DNA of 64,000 nt from Paenibacillus durus (GCF_000756615.1 NZ_CP009288.1:1116001-1180000); one strand, 5' to 3'; counted from the first letter of the stretch, positions 48,083-57,657 are shown. A program made the numbers and translations. Notes: generated by a model not told the origin, from the sequence alone.

Positions 48083-49699
48083 TCAGGAGGAAATATACAT
48101 TTTGGCGTAGTACTCCTCCAGCATGCGCTTAGTCGCGAATTCCGTGCGAGTCGTCTCGATGCTTCTGCGCATCATTTGCGTCCATTTCTCGCGGTTGTCG
48201 TAATAAGTGGGAAGCACGCGTTGCAGCAGGGTGTCGTACAGGGCATCGCTGTCATGACGGTCCAGCAGCTCGAAGTCAGTCGTCTCGAAGCCGTCGCCGA
48301 TCTGCCAGCCGTTCTCGCCGTCGATGCAGGCCTCAGGCCACCAGCCGTCCAGAATGGAGCAGTTGAGCACGCCGTTCATGGCGGCCTTCATCCCGGATGT
48401 TCCGCTCGCTTCAAGCGGTCTGCGCGGATTGTTAAGCCACACGTCGGAGCCGCGGGTCAGCATCGCGCCAATCGTCATATCGTAGTTCTCCAGGAATACG
48501 ACGCTTTTCGGATACTTTTTCATCATGGCGACCAGGTTGCTGACGATTTTTTTGCCGGTGTCGTCCAGCGGATGCGCCTTGCCGGAGAAGACGATTTGCA
48601 CTTTGCCCGATTCCAGGTAGGGCTCGATAATGTCGGGCCGCGAAAAGAGGAGATCGCTTCGTTTATAAGGGGCGGCTCTGCGGGAGAAGCCTATCAATAG
48701 ATTGTCCTCATTCAGCCGAATGCCGGAACGTTCTTCGATAAACCCAATCAGCTCGGTTTTGATCTCCGCATGGGCACTCCACAGGTCGCCGTTCTCTTCG
48801 TAGGCGCGGGTGATGCGTTCGTCTACCCAGGTTGGCGTATGAATCGCATTGGTGATGGCAATGATCGGCGAGCGGCCGGGAACTTCCTTCCACATTTTGT
48901 TCGCGGTCTCGGCATGGAGTTTGGCAACCCCGTTGGAAATGCGCGAGAGACGCAGACCGGCGACGGTCATGTTGAACGGTTCTCCGCCAATACGCTCCAT
49001 CTGGCTGCGGGTCAGTCCGTTGAAGGCACCCATATACTCCAGACGGCTCAGCGGATGGGATTCGTTGCCTTCTTTGATCGGGGTATGCGTGGTGAACACA
49101 ACCTCCTGCCGGGTCGCTTTCCAGGCTTCTTCAAAGGTGGCGCCTCCGGCCATTTTTTCGCGGATCAGTTCAACCGCCGCCAGGGCGGCATGCCCTTCGT
49201 TAAAATGATACACATCCACCGGGATTTCCAGCGCCCGCAGGGCTTTTACCCCGCCGATACCGAGCACGATTTCCTGAGCGATCCGTTCTTCCCCGAACCA
49301 GCCGTAGAGCTGGCCTGTAATCCATGCGTCGGCATTCTCCGGTATGTCCGTGTCCAGCAGATAGAGCGGATTATTGCCAAAATGCTCCGTCTTCCAAACC
49401 TTGCAGATTACGTCTAGGCCGCGGATCTTGACAGTCACATTTACGCCGGTATCTTCGAGAAAATCATACACATAATTGTGGTAGGAGTCATACGGATTGC
49501 CGTTCGCGTCGATCCTCTGGTCGGTATAGCCCTGCTTCCATTTCAGGCCGATGGGAATGATCGGGACATTGATATCTTTGGCGCCCTTGATGTAATCGCC
49601 TGCCAGAATTCCAAGCCCTCCGGCGTACATTTTGAAATCGGAATGCAGCCCGTACTCCATGCTGAAATAAGCGACTGACGGTAAGTTCTTCTCATTCAA
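48083..49699 (-). CDS. glgP: Alpha-glucan (glycogen/maltodextrin) phosphorylase, short form
   Basis: 538 residues from TTG 49699, with AGGGAGG eight bases upstream; the frame open to 49771 lacks a site. GT35 fold: YFSMEYGLHSDFKMYAGGLG near the N-terminus, HFNEGHAALAAVEL, GFSRRAAPYKR, and EASGTSGMKAAMNG with the PLP lysine at about 437. It is shorter than the roughly 800-residue glycogen phosphorylases and belongs to the shorter alpha-glucan branch. It releases glucose-1-phosphate from glucans. A perfect cre site (49806-49819) suggests CcpA control. Confidence 0.9.
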   Translation of the reverse strand: MNEKNLPSVAYFSMEYGLHSDFKMYAGGLGILAGDYIKGAKDINVPIIPIGLKWKQGYTDQRIDANGNPYDSYHNYVYDFLEDTGVNVTVKIRGLDVICKVWKTEHFGNNPLYLLDTDIPENADAWITGQLYGWFGEERIAQEIVLGIGGVKALRALEIPVDVYHFNEGHAALAAVELIREKMAGGATFEEAWKATRQEVVFTTHTPIKEGNESHPLSRLEYMGAFNGLTRSQMERIGGEPFNMTVAGLRLSRISNGVAKLHAETANKMWKEVPGRSPIIAITNAIHTPTWVDERITRAYEENGDLWSAHAEIKTELIGFIEERSGIRLNEDNLLIGFSRRAAPYKRSDLLFSRPDIIEPYLESGKVQIVFSGKAHPLDDTGKKIVSNLVAMMKKYPKSVVFLENYDMTIGAMLTRGSDVWLNNPRRPLEASGTSGMKAAMNGVLNCSILDGWWPEACIDGENGWQIGDGFETTDFELLDRHDSDALYDTLLQRVLPTYYDNREKWTQMMRRSIETTRTEFATKRMLEEYYAKMYISS

Positions 49700-49805
49700 G
49701 CGGATAAGCCTCCCTAATCTTCGGATTAGATTGAATTGCAGCGAATTCTTGCGGCTGTATCGTAGATGCAAACGTTTGACTCAGTAAAACGTGAATCGCT
49801 AGAGT

Positions 49806-49819
49806 TGAAAACGATTTCA
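49806..49819. promoter_or_regulatory. cre site (CcpA) upstream of glgP
   Basis: TGAAAACGATTTCA fits the consensus TGWAANCGNTNWCA at every fixed position. A second, weaker CAAACGTTTG palindrome lies at about 49769-49778. Confidence 0.7.
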
Positions 49820-49956
49820 GGTATATTTTAACATAAATAAACCGCGTGTGTAACAACGTTTTTGTAAGAGATGTCAGCAGGGGCCCCAGCCGGGCAACCG
49901 ATTCCACATAAATGAAATGACGGACCGAAGAGTAAGCCTTGGTCCGCCTTTTATGG

Positions 49957-50868
49957 TTAGACATGCTTATGCGTTTTTAGAAAAAATTTCTTTCCATAAT
50001 TGATGGCGAAATTCCGGAACTCCGTGGCGGCGGGAGATAAATAGCGGTTGCGGACGCTCGCGACGTAAATAAAGCGTTCGTATGACGGGTTGCTGATATT
50101 GAGAACATCCACATCAAAATGGGAAAGGGCGGATATACGGGGCATCACCGCTATGCCGTATCCTACCGATACAAGACCCGCCATGGCGGTGTCCTCTTCA
50201 ATCTCGCATACGATGTTTGGTCTTGCGCCCACCTTGGCGAACAAGCTGTCGATGATCGGCCGCAGCCCGCTCTTTGGATTAAAATAAACCATAGGATAGG
50301 AAGCCGTCTCCTTAAGATCGATACTGCCCAATTCAGATAACGGATGATTCTTGGGCGTGATGACGACCAGTTCTTGCTCGGCCATTGGGATAAACTCGAT
50401 TTCGGGTTCATGTTCCATATAAGAGCAGAAGGCGATGTCGTAATGGTCGTCCTTTAAGCCTTGTATGATATTTTTCGTATTTCCCTGATGGAAAGTGAAG
50501 GACATTTTCTTATGGTCATCCAGCAAGGAAAAAGACTGCACCAGGGCGGGTACGAAATGAGCGCCAAGCGTGTAGATAAAAGCAAGATCGATCACCCCGC
50601 TGGATGGGCTGGTCAGCTCGCGGACCTTCTTCTCGCCTTTCTCCAATTCGTCCAGAGCGCGGTTAACATAGCTAAGGAAGAGCTTGCCGTACTTGGTTAG
50701 CCGGATATTCCGTCCCTGCTTCTCAAAAAGATAGGTTCCCAGTTCCTTCTCAAGCTCCGATATGGCATGGCTGAGGCTTGGCTGGGTAATGGATAATTTG
50801 ATTGCCGCCTGTGTGATATGTTCCGTTTCGGCAATTACCCGGAAATACTGCAGATGCCGTAAGTTCAT
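49957..50868 (-). CDS. LysR-family regulator of the shikimate/quinate-type operon
   Basis: 303 residues from ATG 50868, eight bases after AAAGGGG; the in-frame GTG at 50877 abuts that site. HTH at 1-60 (HLQYFRVIAETEHITQAAIKL; PSLSHAISELEKELGTYLFEK), then an effector domain. It is divergent from the OYE-aroE-MFS-aroD operon across 140 bases that contain an ATAGA-N5-TCTAT dyad (50888-50902), so it very likely controls that operon, with an aromatic or shikimate-pathway compound as probable ligand (inference). Listeria has a similar arrangement as I recall. Confidence 0.9.
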   Translation of the reverse strand: MNLRHLQYFRVIAETEHITQAAIKLSITQPSLSHAISELEKELGTYLFEKQGRNIRLTKYGKLFLSYVNRALDELEKGEKKVRELTSPSSGVIDLAFIYTLGAHFVPALVQSFSLLDDHKKMSFTFHQGNTKNIIQGLKDDHYDIAFCSYMEHEPEIEFIPMAEQELVVITPKNHPLSELGSIDLKETASYPMVYFNPKSGLRPIIDSLFAKVGARPNIVCEIEEDTAMAGLVSVGYGIAVMPRISALSHFDVDVLNISNPSYERFIYVASVRNRYLSPAATEFRNFAINYGKKFFLKTHKHV

Positions 50869-50887
50869 GTCGTACACCCCTTTATAT

Positions 50888-50953
50888 ATAGATAAATTCT
50901 ATGGAAAAAGCTTAAAATATGAATTAGATTTATAATAACACGTCCTCTATAAT
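50888..50953. promoter_or_regulatory. Divergent LysR operator and operon promoter
   Basis: ATAGATAAATTCTAT (50888-50902) is a perfect inverted repeat with the ATAG-N7-CTAT form of LysR sites. TATAAT at 50948-50953 is the likely -10 for the plus-strand operon; no good -35 stands before it, as expected of an activated promoter. Confidence 0.55.
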
Positions 50954-51009
50954 AGGCATGTGAAGATTTTCACTTGTGCGTATAAGCTTATTATTATGGA
51001 GGGGACAAC

Positions 51010-53001
51010 ATGTATCAACATCTTTTTTCGCCGCTGACCGTTAAAAGCATGACGATAAAGAATCGCATTGTAATGCCGCCGATGGGTACGAACTACGGTG
51101 ATCCGAACGGTGAGTTTACCGAGGATCATATGAAATATTATGAGCGTCGGGCAAAAGGCGGCGTTGGACTCATTATTGTGGAAAATGCATGTCTTCAGTT
51201 CCCGATGGGCTCCAATGGAACGACGCAGATCCGCATCGACCACGACCGCTACATTCCGGGCATGTACAGATTGACCGAGAAGCTGCACAAGTACGGCGCC
51301 TGCGTCGCGCTGCAAATCAACCATGCCGGGGCTTCCGCAGTGCCTGAACGGATTGGCGGCCAGCCGGTATCTTCTTCCAACATACCTTCGAAGACAGGGG
51401 GAGCGGTTCCCCGCCCGCTGGAGAAGGACGAAATTCAGGGTATCGTCGAGCAATACGGCAAAGCGGCGAAACGTGTGGTCGCAGCGGGCTTCGACGCGAT
51501 TGAAATCCATGCCGGACATTCGTATCTTCTCTGCCAATTTCTGTCGCCGGTCTATAACAAGCGGACTGACGAGTTCGGCGGAAGCTTTGAGAACAGAGCG
51601 AGATTTGCGCGAATGGTTATCGACCGGATCAGAAAGGAAGTAGGGCCTTTCTTCCCGATCATGATGCGCTTCAGCGCGGACGAGTTTATCCAAGGCGGCA
51701 ATACACTGGAAGATACGCTGCAAATTCTCGAGTTCTTGAATGATGAAGTCGATATCTTCAACGTTTCTGCGGCGCTGAACGATTCCCTGCAATATCAGAT
51801 CGACCAAATGAATCTGCCGGACGGCTGGCGCGCCTATCTGTCCAAAGCGGTCAGAGACAAATTCGGCAAGCCGACCATTGCCACCGGCAACTTCCGCGAT
51901 CCGGCCGTACTGGAGAAGACGCTTGCAGACGGCGGCGCGGACCTGATTGGTATCGGCCGCGGACTGATCGCCGACCCGGATTGGGTGGGCAAGGTGCAGA
52001 CCGGACATGAAGAAATGATTCGCAAGTGCATCTCCTGCAACATTGGCTGCGCCGGACACCGGATCGCGCTGAACCGTCCGATCCGCTGCACAATCAATCC
52101 TGAAGTCATTCACGGCGAGGATTACAAAGAACATAAGGTAATCCGCCAGACCAATGTTGTCGTCATCGGCGGCGGCACCGCTGGCCTTGAAGCGGCCTGC
52201 ACGGCTGCCGAGGTGGGCTGCACCACATTCCTGTTCGAGCAAAGACCGCGTGTAGGCGGGCTTGCACGTGAAATCGCCAAGCTCCCGGATAAGAAAAGAA
52301 TCGTTGATTTCCCGAATTATCTGGAAAAGAGAAGCCAACAGCTGAAAAATCTGATTACCTTCACCAACACGAAAGCCGACGCGCAGCTTATTGAAAACTT
52401 CAAGCCGGATGTTATTATTAATGCTACCGGTTCGAAGCCCCTCCTGCCGCCGATTGCCGGACTGCTTGGACATATCGACAAGGAAGGCGAGAACATTCTC
52501 TCCATCTTCGGCCTGCTGCGCCGCGTCGATGAATTCTCAGCTATGGATCTGGAAGGCAAAAAAATTGTCGTTATCGGCGGCGGAGCCGTTGGCCTGGACG
52601 TTGTGGAATTTTTCGCGGAACGCAAAGCCGAGGTTACGATCGTCGAACGTCTGCCGGAGCTTGGCAGAGACCTGGACCTGATCACCAAGCTGTCCATGAT
52701 GCAGATGATCAAGGACAAGAATGTATCCGTCCATACGCATACTGCCCTGGTGGAAGTGGCGGGAGATCATTTCAAAGTCAATTATGAGGGCGAGGACAAA
52801 AATTTTGCGTTTGACTACGGCTTTGTCTGCCTGGGCATGAAACCGGAGAATCCCGGTCTTGCGGAACTGCAGAGTCATTTTCTGCAGCGGAATGTCGAGG
52901 TTGTAAATATCGGCGACAGCTTCAGAACCCGTAAAATTCTCGATGGCATCCGCGAAGGACGCAATATTATTTCGACCTTGGAAAAAATCGGCGCATTGTA
53001 A
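51010..53001 (+). CDS. OYE-family NADH:flavin oxidoreductase / 2,4-dienoyl-CoA reductase-like protein
   Basis: 663 residues. The N-terminal TIM barrel (1-340) binds FMN: VMPPMGTNYGDPNG, LQINHAGASA, EIHAGHSYLLCQFLSP (about 160-175). A [4Fe-4S] cluster motif C-x2-C-x3-C follows in RKCISCNIGCAGH, with the fourth Cys in RCTINPE. The C-terminal half has two dinucleotide folds (VVVIGGGTAGLEAA; IVVIGGGAVGLDVVEFFAE) for FAD and NAD(P)H. This is the FadH/enoate-reductase arrangement. In this context it may reduce an unsaturated alicyclic or aromatic acid on the way into or out of the shikimate pathway. Confidence 0.9.
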   Translation: MYQHLFSPLTVKSMTIKNRIVMPPMGTNYGDPNGEFTEDHMKYYERRAKGGVGLIIVENACLQFPMGSNGTTQIRIDHDRYIPGMYRLTEKLHKYGACVALQINHAGASAVPERIGGQPVSSSNIPSKTGGAVPRPLEKDEIQGIVEQYGKAAKRVVAAGFDAIEIHAGHSYLLCQFLSPVYNKRTDEFGGSFENRARFARMVIDRIRKEVGPFFPIMMRFSADEFIQGGNTLEDTLQILEFLNDEVDIFNVSAALNDSLQYQIDQMNLPDGWRAYLSKAVRDKFGKPTIATGNFRDPAVLEKTLADGGADLIGIGRGLIADPDWVGKVQTGHEEMIRKCISCNIGCAGHRIALNRPIRCTINPEVIHGEDYKEHKVIRQTNVVVIGGGTAGLEAACTAAEVGCTTFLFEQRPRVGGLAREIAKLPDKKRIVDFPNYLEKRSQQLKNLITFTNTKADAQLIENFKPDVIINATGSKPLLPPIAGLLGHIDKEGENILSIFGLLRRVDEFSAMDLEGKKIVVIGGGAVGLDVVEFFAERKAEVTIVERLPELGRDLDLITKLSMMQMIKDKNVSVHTHTALVEVAGDHFKVNYEGEDKNFAFDYGFVCLGMKPENPGLAELQSHFLQRNVEVVNIGDSFRTRKILDGIREGRNIISTLEKIGAL

Positions 53002-53074
53002 TCCGCAGCGCTATTTAAGGAGAGAACACTCCTTGACAATAGATCAATTGACAACGAAGGGAAGTATTAAAAAG

Positions 53075-53938
53075 ATGGCAGAGCGCATTACAGGTTATAC
53101 ACAGCTTATAGGTTTGCTGGGAACTCCGATTGCCCACAGCTTGTCCCCAACTATGCACAACGAAGCTTTTGCTAAACTTGGACTTGACTACGCATATATG
53201 GCCTTTGGCGTCGGCAACGAACAGCTGCCTGATGTCATCAAGGGCTTCCGGGCACTGGGTCTTCGCGGCTTTAACGTTACCATGCCGAATAAATCGCTGG
53301 TGCTGGACTATCTCGACAAGCTGTCTCCAGCCGCTGAGCTGGCGGGCTCGGTGAACACTGTTGTTAACGAGGACGGTGTTCTGACCGGCCATATCACGGA
53401 CGGCACAGGATACATGCGCGCGCTTAAGGAGGAAGGCATTAATGTAATCGGCGAGAAGATGACGATTGCCGGCGGCGGCGGAGCTGCTACAGCGATCTGT
53501 ATTCAAGCCGCTCTTGATGGAGTAAAGGAGATATCCATCTTCAATAAGAAGGATAAGTTCTATCCCCGCGCCGAAGCGACCGTGGAGAAAATCCGCTCCA
53601 AGACCGACTGTAAAGTGCAGCTGTTCGATGTTGACGATCAGGAAGCGCTCCGGCGGGAAATTGCGGACAGCGTCATTTTTACCAACGCTACAGGCGTAGG
53701 GATGAAGCCGCTTGAAGATCAATGCCTCATTTCCGATCCTTCAATGCTGCGTCCGGATTTGGTGGTATCCGACGTCGTGTATATTCCGAAGAAGACCAAA
53801 CTGCTCGAAATGGCCGAAGCCAGAGGCTGCCGCACAATCAACGGTCTGGGCATGATGCTGTGGCAGGGAGCCAGAGCCTTCGAAATCTGGACGGGCAAAG
53901 AAATGCCTGTCGGCTATATCAAAGAGCTGCTGTTTTAG
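53075..53938 (+). CDS. aroE: Shikimate/quinate 5-dehydrogenase (AroE family)
   Basis: 287 residues from ATG 53075, which matches the family's usual N-terminus (AERITGYTQLIGLLG). A TTG at 53033 with a better AAGGAGAG site would add 14 residues and cannot be excluded. Substrate site SLSPTMHN (about 21-28), catalytic Lys in NVTMPNKS and Asp in ITDGTGY; NAD(P) fold GGGGAAT. It interconverts dehydroshikimate and shikimate, or dehydroquinate and quinate. Its place in a LysR-controlled transporter cluster suggests a catabolic role rather than the biosynthetic enzyme. Confidence 0.9.
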   Translation: MAERITGYTQLIGLLGTPIAHSLSPTMHNEAFAKLGLDYAYMAFGVGNEQLPDVIKGFRALGLRGFNVTMPNKSLVLDYLDKLSPAAELAGSVNTVVNEDGVLTGHITDGTGYMRALKEEGINVIGEKMTIAGGGGAATAICIQAALDGVKEISIFNKKDKFYPRAEATVEKIRSKTDCKVQLFDVDDQEALRREIADSVIFTNATGVGMKPLEDQCLISDPSMLRPDLVVSDVVYIPKKTKLLEMAEARGCRTINGLGMMLWQGARAFEIWTGKEMPVGYIKELLF

Positions 53939-54021
53939 AGCTTCAGGCTTAATTGGTTCGCAGTGAAAAAAGTAACTATTTATAAATTCCTTATGTGGAA
54001 ATAAGAATGGATGGAACTCGG

Positions 54022-55236
54022 ATGAAAAATAAATATATGCCGACAGCAATTTCTCTGTATATCAACTACTTTGTGCATGGGATGGGCGCCATTATTATGG
54101 CGCAGAATATGGATTACTTAACCAAACAGCTTCATACGGACACTACCGGCGTTGCTTATGTCATTTCGGCGCTCGGCATTGGCCGGCTGCTTGTGCTCTT
54201 TGTATCCGGCGTGTTGTCCGATAAATTCGGACGGAAGCCGTTCGTGTTTACCGGAATGGCGATTTACGCGCTGTTCTTCGCCGGTATTTTGATAGCTCCC
54301 AATGTGTCCGTCGCCTTTATTTTCGCCTTGCTCGCGGGGATGGCTAACTCGATATTGGATTCCGGAACATACCCTGCTCTGATGGAATCCTTTCCAGAAA
54401 CGCCGGGTACAGCCAATGTTATCATTAAGGCTTTCATTTCCGCCGGACAGTTCGCGCTGCCGCTGATTATCAGCATGCTGATCTCTAATGATCTATATTA
54501 CGGATATTCGTTCCTGCTGTGCATCGTGATCTTTATCGTGAACGGGCTGGTGCTATCTCGTCTTAAGTTCCCGGATCATAAAGTCCAGGCGGCTTCGGCA
54601 GCCTCATCTGAAAGCAGCAGCGACAGCAAATTCAGAAACAAACCGAATTTTTGGATTGAGGGAATCTGCCTGATTCTAATCGGGTATACCGCAACAGCTA
54701 CTTTTTATCTGATTTCCGTCTGGCTTCCCAAATACGGCGAACAGGTCGTACAGATGTCCAAGACGTCGTCGCTTCAATTAATCAGTTATTACAGTATCGG
54801 ATCACTTCTGGCAGTATTCGTCACGTCTTATCTTGTCAAAAGCCTGGTTCGTCCCGTGACTTTCGTGCTGCTGTATCCGTTCATTTCTTTTGTGGCGCTG
54901 CTGGTGCTCTGGCAGGTAAGAACTCCGCTTGTCTGCGTTATTTCTGCCTTTGTGATCGGGTTCTCGGCTGCGGGCGGGGTGCTTCAGCTGGCGTTGACTA
55001 CGATGTCCGAACTGTTTCCAAGCAGCAAGGGGAAAATTACAGGTATCGTCTATACGGCATCCAGTCTGGCTACGTTCTCCATCCCGGTGATTACCGGTAT
55101 TTTGTCTAAGACGAGTATCAGCAATATCATCCTGTTTGATGCAATCGTTACATTCGTCGGCGTCCTGCTGGCTATAATCGTAAATATGCGGTACCGTAGA
55201 GTTATTAATCCGGTTTCTGCTGGGGTTCAAGCTTAA
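54022..55236 (+). CDS. MFS transporter
   Basis: 404 residues from ATG 54022; an ATG at 54007 is also in frame, and both have weak ribosome sites. Twelve predicted spans; the inter-helix motif GVLSDKFGRKPFVF (about 60-73) is the MFS signature between spans 2 and 3, and a hydrophilic loop with a run of Ser (about 190-210) divides the two halves. Encoded between aroE and aroD, it probably imports quinate, shikimate or a related hydroaromatic acid (inference from context). Confidence 0.88.
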   Translation: MKNKYMPTAISLYINYFVHGMGAIIMAQNMDYLTKQLHTDTTGVAYVISALGIGRLLVLFVSGVLSDKFGRKPFVFTGMAIYALFFAGILIAPNVSVAFIFALLAGMANSILDSGTYPALMESFPETPGTANVIIKAFISAGQFALPLIISMLISNDLYYGYSFLLCIVIFIVNGLVLSRLKFPDHKVQAASAASSESSSDSKFRNKPNFWIEGICLILIGYTATATFYLISVWLPKYGEQVVQMSKTSSLQLISYYSIGSLLAVFVTSYLVKSLVRPVTFVLLYPFISFVALLVLWQVRTPLVCVISAFVIGFSAAGGVLQLALTTMSELFPSSKGKITGIVYTASSLATFSIPVITGILSKTSISNIILFDAIVTFVGVLLAIIVNMRYRRVINPVSAGVQA

Positions 55237-55267
55237 GTGTTATGAGAATGAGTAAGGAGTGAAGTCA

Positions 55268-56032
55268 ATGACCAGCACGGTTAAGGTTAAACAAGTCACC
55301 ATCGGTGAGGGAATGCCGAAGATTTGCGTTCCGATGGTCGGAGCAACAACAGCGGAGTTGAAAGAAGAAGCCGAAGCGCTAAAATCACTGGATCTCGATG
55401 TGGTGGAATGGCGGGTAGATTTCTTCGATCAGGTTGAAAATATTGAAGCGGTCAAAGCTGCCCTTGCCGATATCCGCAATATAATTCCGGACCTCCCGCT
55501 CGTCTTTACATTCCGAAGCGCCAAAGAAGGCGGGGAAAAAGAGATTACCACAGAATATTATGCGGAACTGAACCGGGCGGCCGCTGCTACGGGTCTGGCC
55601 GATATTATCGACGTCGAGCTGTTTACCGGTGACGATACCGTAAAACCGCTGGTTGATTATGCGCATCAGCAGGGCGCCTACGTCATTATTTCCAATCATG
55701 ATTTCCATAAGACGCCGCCTAAAGCGGAGATTGTTTCGCGCCTGGAAAAGGCTCGGGAGCTTGGCGGAGATTTGCCTAAGATCGCATTGATGCCGGCTGA
55801 CGCCGGGGATGTGCTAACTCTGATTGAAGCAACTTATACAATGAAGGAAAAATACCCGGATTGCCCGGTTATAACGATGTCGATGGCGGGAAAAGGCATG
55901 ATCAGCCGGATTGCCGGAGAGGTATTCGGCTCCGCTCTAACCTTCGGATCGGCGAAAAAGGCGTCGGCGCCAGGGCAGATTCCGGTGTCCGAGCTGCGTA
56001 CTGCTCTGGAACTGGTGCATCGCAGCCTTTAA
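55268..56032 (+). CDS. aroD: Type I 3-dehydroquinate dehydratase
   Basis: 254 residues from ATG 55268, with AAGGAGTG upstream. Class I aldolase-like fold: EWRVDFFD near residue 44, ISNHDFHKTP with the catalytic His at about 143, LPKIALMP with the Schiff-base Lys at about 170, and TMSMAGKGMISRI. It converts 3-dehydroquinate to 3-dehydroshikimate. With the neighbouring dehydrogenase and transporter it can funnel quinate or shikimate into aromatic metabolism. A bidirectional terminator follows. Confidence 0.94.
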   Translation: MTSTVKVKQVTIGEGMPKICVPMVGATTAELKEEAEALKSLDLDVVEWRVDFFDQVENIEAVKAALADIRNIIPDLPLVFTFRSAKEGGEKEITTEYYAELNRAAAATGLADIIDVELFTGDDTVKPLVDYAHQQGAYVIISNHDFHKTPPKAEIVSRLEKARELGGDLPKIALMPADAGDVLTLIEATYTMKEKYPDCPVITMSMAGKGMISRIAGEVFGSALTFGSAKKASAPGQIPVSELRTALELVHRSL

Positions 56033-56062
56033 TCCGGCAGGACGGGAATCCTTACACATGAA

Positions 56063-56105
56063 AAGAACCCATTATCCGTTAATAAGGTAATGGGTTCTTG
56101 TATTT
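56063..56105. terminator. Bidirectional terminator between aroD and aroK
   Basis: AAGAACCCATTA pairs with TAATGGGTTCTT around a short loop. Confidence 0.85.
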
Positions 56106-56121
56106 TCTCAGACAACCGCCG

Positions 56122-56682
56122 CTAGCTATACAGCTCCCAGCCGAGCTTGAGCGTATCGATAATGTGGTCCGCTATTTCTTCGGGGTCAAGCGAGTCGGTA
56201 GAGACTTTGGAATTATTGGTTTCGTAAATGGCCTGCCGGCTGTAGAACAGCTGCTCAATCTCCTCCAGCGTCTTGTTCTGCAGCACCGGGCGGCTGTCCA
56301 TAATGAGCTGCAGCCGGTCTTTCCAGGAATCCCAGCTTAAATCGAGATAGAAGACGATGGAGTTGGCCAGGCAGACCTGCTTGATTTCCTCTTGGAGAAA
56401 GGAACCCCCGCCCAGAGAAATAATCTTCAGCCGGGTGGTGGTGCACAGCTTGGTAATGAATTCTTTTTCCATCTGTCTGAAGGCTTTCTCACCCATCGAT
56501 TCAAAGATCTTTGATACCGGCATGCCGTGAAGCTTCTCGATTTCCTGATCTATATCGATAAAATCGCGGTACAGCTTGTCGGAGAGCTGTCGTCCGATTG
56601 TCGTTTTGCCGACGCCCATAAAGCCGATAAGCACAATATTCTTTTCCCGTAAAGGTATATCATTGTTAATTTGCAAGCCCAT
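56122..56682 (-). CDS. aroK: Shikimate kinase
   Basis: 186 residues with an ATG at 56682 and GGAGTGG upstream. P-loop GFMGVGKTT (20-28), FIDIDQEIEK (acidic substrate site), ISLGGGSF (shikimate binding) and DSRPVL with the lid Arg region. It phosphorylates shikimate at the 3-OH. It is slightly longer than typical AroK because of a 15-residue N-terminal extension. Convergent with aroD, so it is part of the same metabolic neighbourhood but on its own transcript. Confidence 0.92.
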   Translation of the reverse strand: MGLQINNDIPLREKNIVLIGFMGVGKTTIGRQLSDKLYRDFIDIDQEIEKLHGMPVSKIFESMGEKAFRQMEKEFITKLCTTTRLKIISLGGGSFLQEEIKQVCLANSIVFYLDLSWDSWKDRLQLIMDSRPVLQNKTLEEIEQLFYSRQAIYETNNSKVSTDSLDPEEIADHIIDTLKLGWELYS

Positions 56683-56816
56683 TCATTCCACTCCTTACTG
56701 CATGGAAGCTGATAATTTTTACATAAACTAACTGCCGCTTTAAATGAATAAATTCATTATAAGGTCCACAGAAACTTACAGCAAGATAATGTGAATTTGT
56801 TCACCAACCGGTCACT

Positions 56817-56852
56817 GAAAAAGAGAGGCACAGGGGCGCCCCTGTACCTCTC
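56817..56852 (-). terminator. Terminator of the MerR-type gene
   Basis: On the minus strand AGAGGTACAGGGG pairs with CCCCTGTGCCTCT, followed by five T. Confidence 0.85.
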
Positions 56853-56869
56853 ATGCACGGTGGAATCAT

Positions 56870-57643
56870 TTAGTTTCGCTTTGCTGTGTAGATGAGTACG
56901 GCGTCTCTGAGGAAAAGAGCAAGACCGGGTGTATGCTTATCATAGTAAGCGGTGAAGCGTTCGTCGTCGACGTACATCTGCGTGATTCCCGCATGGGCTT
57001 CCGGGGAATATGTGCCCCAGTGCGACGTCAGCCACTGCCGGTGAAGATCGGCAGCATGCTGCGCCGGTTCGCTGGCGGGATCGCCGGTCTTCATGCCTTC
57101 CGCAAGTGAAGCGAACATCTCCTGTTCCACCTGTTGAATGGCCTTGAATTGTTCCTCCGTCATGTTGAGAAGCTGTTTATTGGACCGGTCAACGGCTTCG
57201 TCGCCGTATTTCTCGCGCACTTCCTTGCCATAGGCCTGCTCGTTATCGTCAATCAGCTTTTGCTTGAAGCCTGCAAATTTCTCGGTATCGCTCATTGTAA
57301 TCCTTCCTTCCTTGCCGGCCAGCGTCTTCTCTACATTCGAGATCAGCAGGTCGAGCTGTTTTCTTTTCTCCAGCAGCTTGCCATGATGCTCCTTCAGCGC
57401 TTTCGTTCCGTCGAACGAGGGCGAGGTCACGATTGCCTTGATGTTCTCCAGACTGAGGCCCAGCTCGCGGTAAAATAAAATCTGCTGCAGCAGATCGACC
57501 TCGGGCCGGCCATAAATGCGGTAGCCGGAGGAGTTAATTCGGGCCGGTCTCAAAATCCCGAACTCATCGTAATAACGCAGCGTGCGCGCGCTGATTCCCG
57601 CAAGTAATGCGAGCTTTTGCACTGTGTATTCCGTGGGTGGCAC
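56870..57643 (-). CDS. MerR-family regulator with TipAS ligand domain
   Basis: 257 residues. N-terminal MerR HTH (about 5-75: YTVQKLALLAGISARTLRYYDEFGIL, then GYRIYG) and coiled-coil link, followed by a TipAS antibiotic-recognition domain (about 110-257: KYGDEAVDRSNKQL, HRQWLTSHWG, YVDDERFTAYYD). TipA/Mta-type regulators bind drugs and activate their own promoter. The only usable start is GTG 57643, which abuts GAGGAG. A matching autoregulated promoter lies just upstream (57658-57688). Confidence 0.9.
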   Translation of the reverse strand: MPPTEYTVQKLALLAGISARTLRYYDEFGILRPARINSSGYRIYGRPEVDLLQQILFYRELGLSLENIKAIVTSPSFDGTKALKEHHGKLLEKRKQLDLLISNVEKTLAGKEGRITMSDTEKFAGFKQKLIDDNEQAYGKEVREKYGDEAVDRSNKQLLNMTEEQFKAIQQVEQEMFASLAEGMKTGDPASEPAQHAADLHRQWLTSHWGTYSPEAHAGITQMYVDDERFTAYYDKHTPGLALFLRDAVLIYTAKRN

Positions 57644-57657
57644 CTCCTCACAAGCTC

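Noticed and set aside
50947..52473. 508-codon antisense frame in the OYE-type gene
   Set aside because: Shadow of the conserved plus-strand gene, whose FMN, Fe-S and FAD motifs are all present.
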